DNA from: Chloroflexota bacterium
GTDB lineage: Bacteria; Chloroflexota; Anaerolineae; DTLA01
DNA: 39,731 nt
Assembly (NCBI GenBank): GCA_014874485.1
Contig: JADBJK010000033.1
Coordinates: forward strand, 1 to 39,731
Direction of reading: 5' to 3'
A program made the position numbers and the translations under genes. Within the stretch, counting starts at the first letter, position 1, and each line of letters starts with the position of its first letter. This document shows, piece by piece, positions 39,688 through 39,731 of this stretch. The notes beneath the pieces are model-generated. The model worked only from the letters and a program-made list of their open reading frames with translations. It was not told the DNA's origin and ran no database searches.

Positions 39688-39731
39688 GTGAACGACCAAT
39701 CCCCAAGCCTCCCAGCACAACCTGCTCCTGG
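39688..39731 (+). CDS. Possible start of a further gene (partial)
   Basis: A GTG start preceded by AGGA at 6 bases opens a frame (NDQSPSLPAQPAP) that runs off the window. It lies 31 bases after the DUF4012 stop, in operon-like spacing. Too short to identify. Confidence 0.35.
   Translation, partial: MNDQSPSLPAQPAP

Overview
The window is GC-rich DNA of bacterial type. It most resembles a member of the Chloroflexota (Anaerolineae-like), probably known from metagenomes. This rests on the gene repertoire: Thr/Pro-linked cohesin, dockerin and LysM surface proteins, a DNRLRE-domain protease, DUF2723 and DUF4012 proteins, a YprB-like nuclease, and secreted proteins with an LPV-type motif near the C-terminus. 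Intergenic DNA is packed with GC-rich dispersed repeats. The taxonomic call is inference; there is no rRNA or other decisive marker. No tRNA, rRNA, CRISPR array or insertion sequence was recognised.

Layout. (1) 1-3522: repeat blocks flank a minus-strand operon of a TGS-domain GTPase and a lipoprotein. (2) 3523-12368: an alkaline-phosphatase-superfamily enzyme converges on two minus-strand surface-protein genes. One is a cohesin plus three-LysM protein; the other is a 1,903-residue protein with two long tandem repeats, PKD, cohesin, dockerin and a second cohesin. Together they could form a wall-anchored cohesin/dockerin scaffold. (3) 12369-15349: a repeat-filled spacer, then an AmrS-type radical SAM gene with a small partner. 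Divergent from these are two very small coiled-coil genes behind a near-consensus promoter that overlaps a CsoR-like operator. (4) 15763-20616: four minus-strand secreted or membrane-anchored beta-rich proteins, including two paralogues. Upstream of them lies an array of CGTGAA units spaced exactly 11 bp apart, as expected for a PhoB/OmpR-type regulator. (5) 20617-21780: an isolated phage-portal-like gene.

(6) 21950-27628: two polytopic membrane proteins (one a GT39-type glycosyltransferase), a two-gene DUF6922/AbiEii-like toxin-antitoxin module with an apparently leaderless first gene, and a CPBP intramembrane protease. (7) 27716-34344: a YprB-like DEDD nuclease translationally coupled to a protein with a phosphoribosyltransferase-like domain and a winged helix, followed by a secreted metzincin-like protease. 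A 193-bp duplication of the nuclease 3' end (five mismatches) brackets this 5.2-kb segment. (8) 34409-39731: a PAS/CxxC sensor-like protein, then a tightly overlapping GT2 - DUF2723 - DUF4012 operon for surface glycan or glycoprotein assembly, and the probable start of another gene.

The common theme is the cell envelope: extracellular scaffolds, proteases and glycosyltransferases. The least explained elements are the nuclease/PRTase-winged-helix pair inside the duplication, the 11-bp regulatory array, and the tiny coiled-coil operon under the CsoR-like site.
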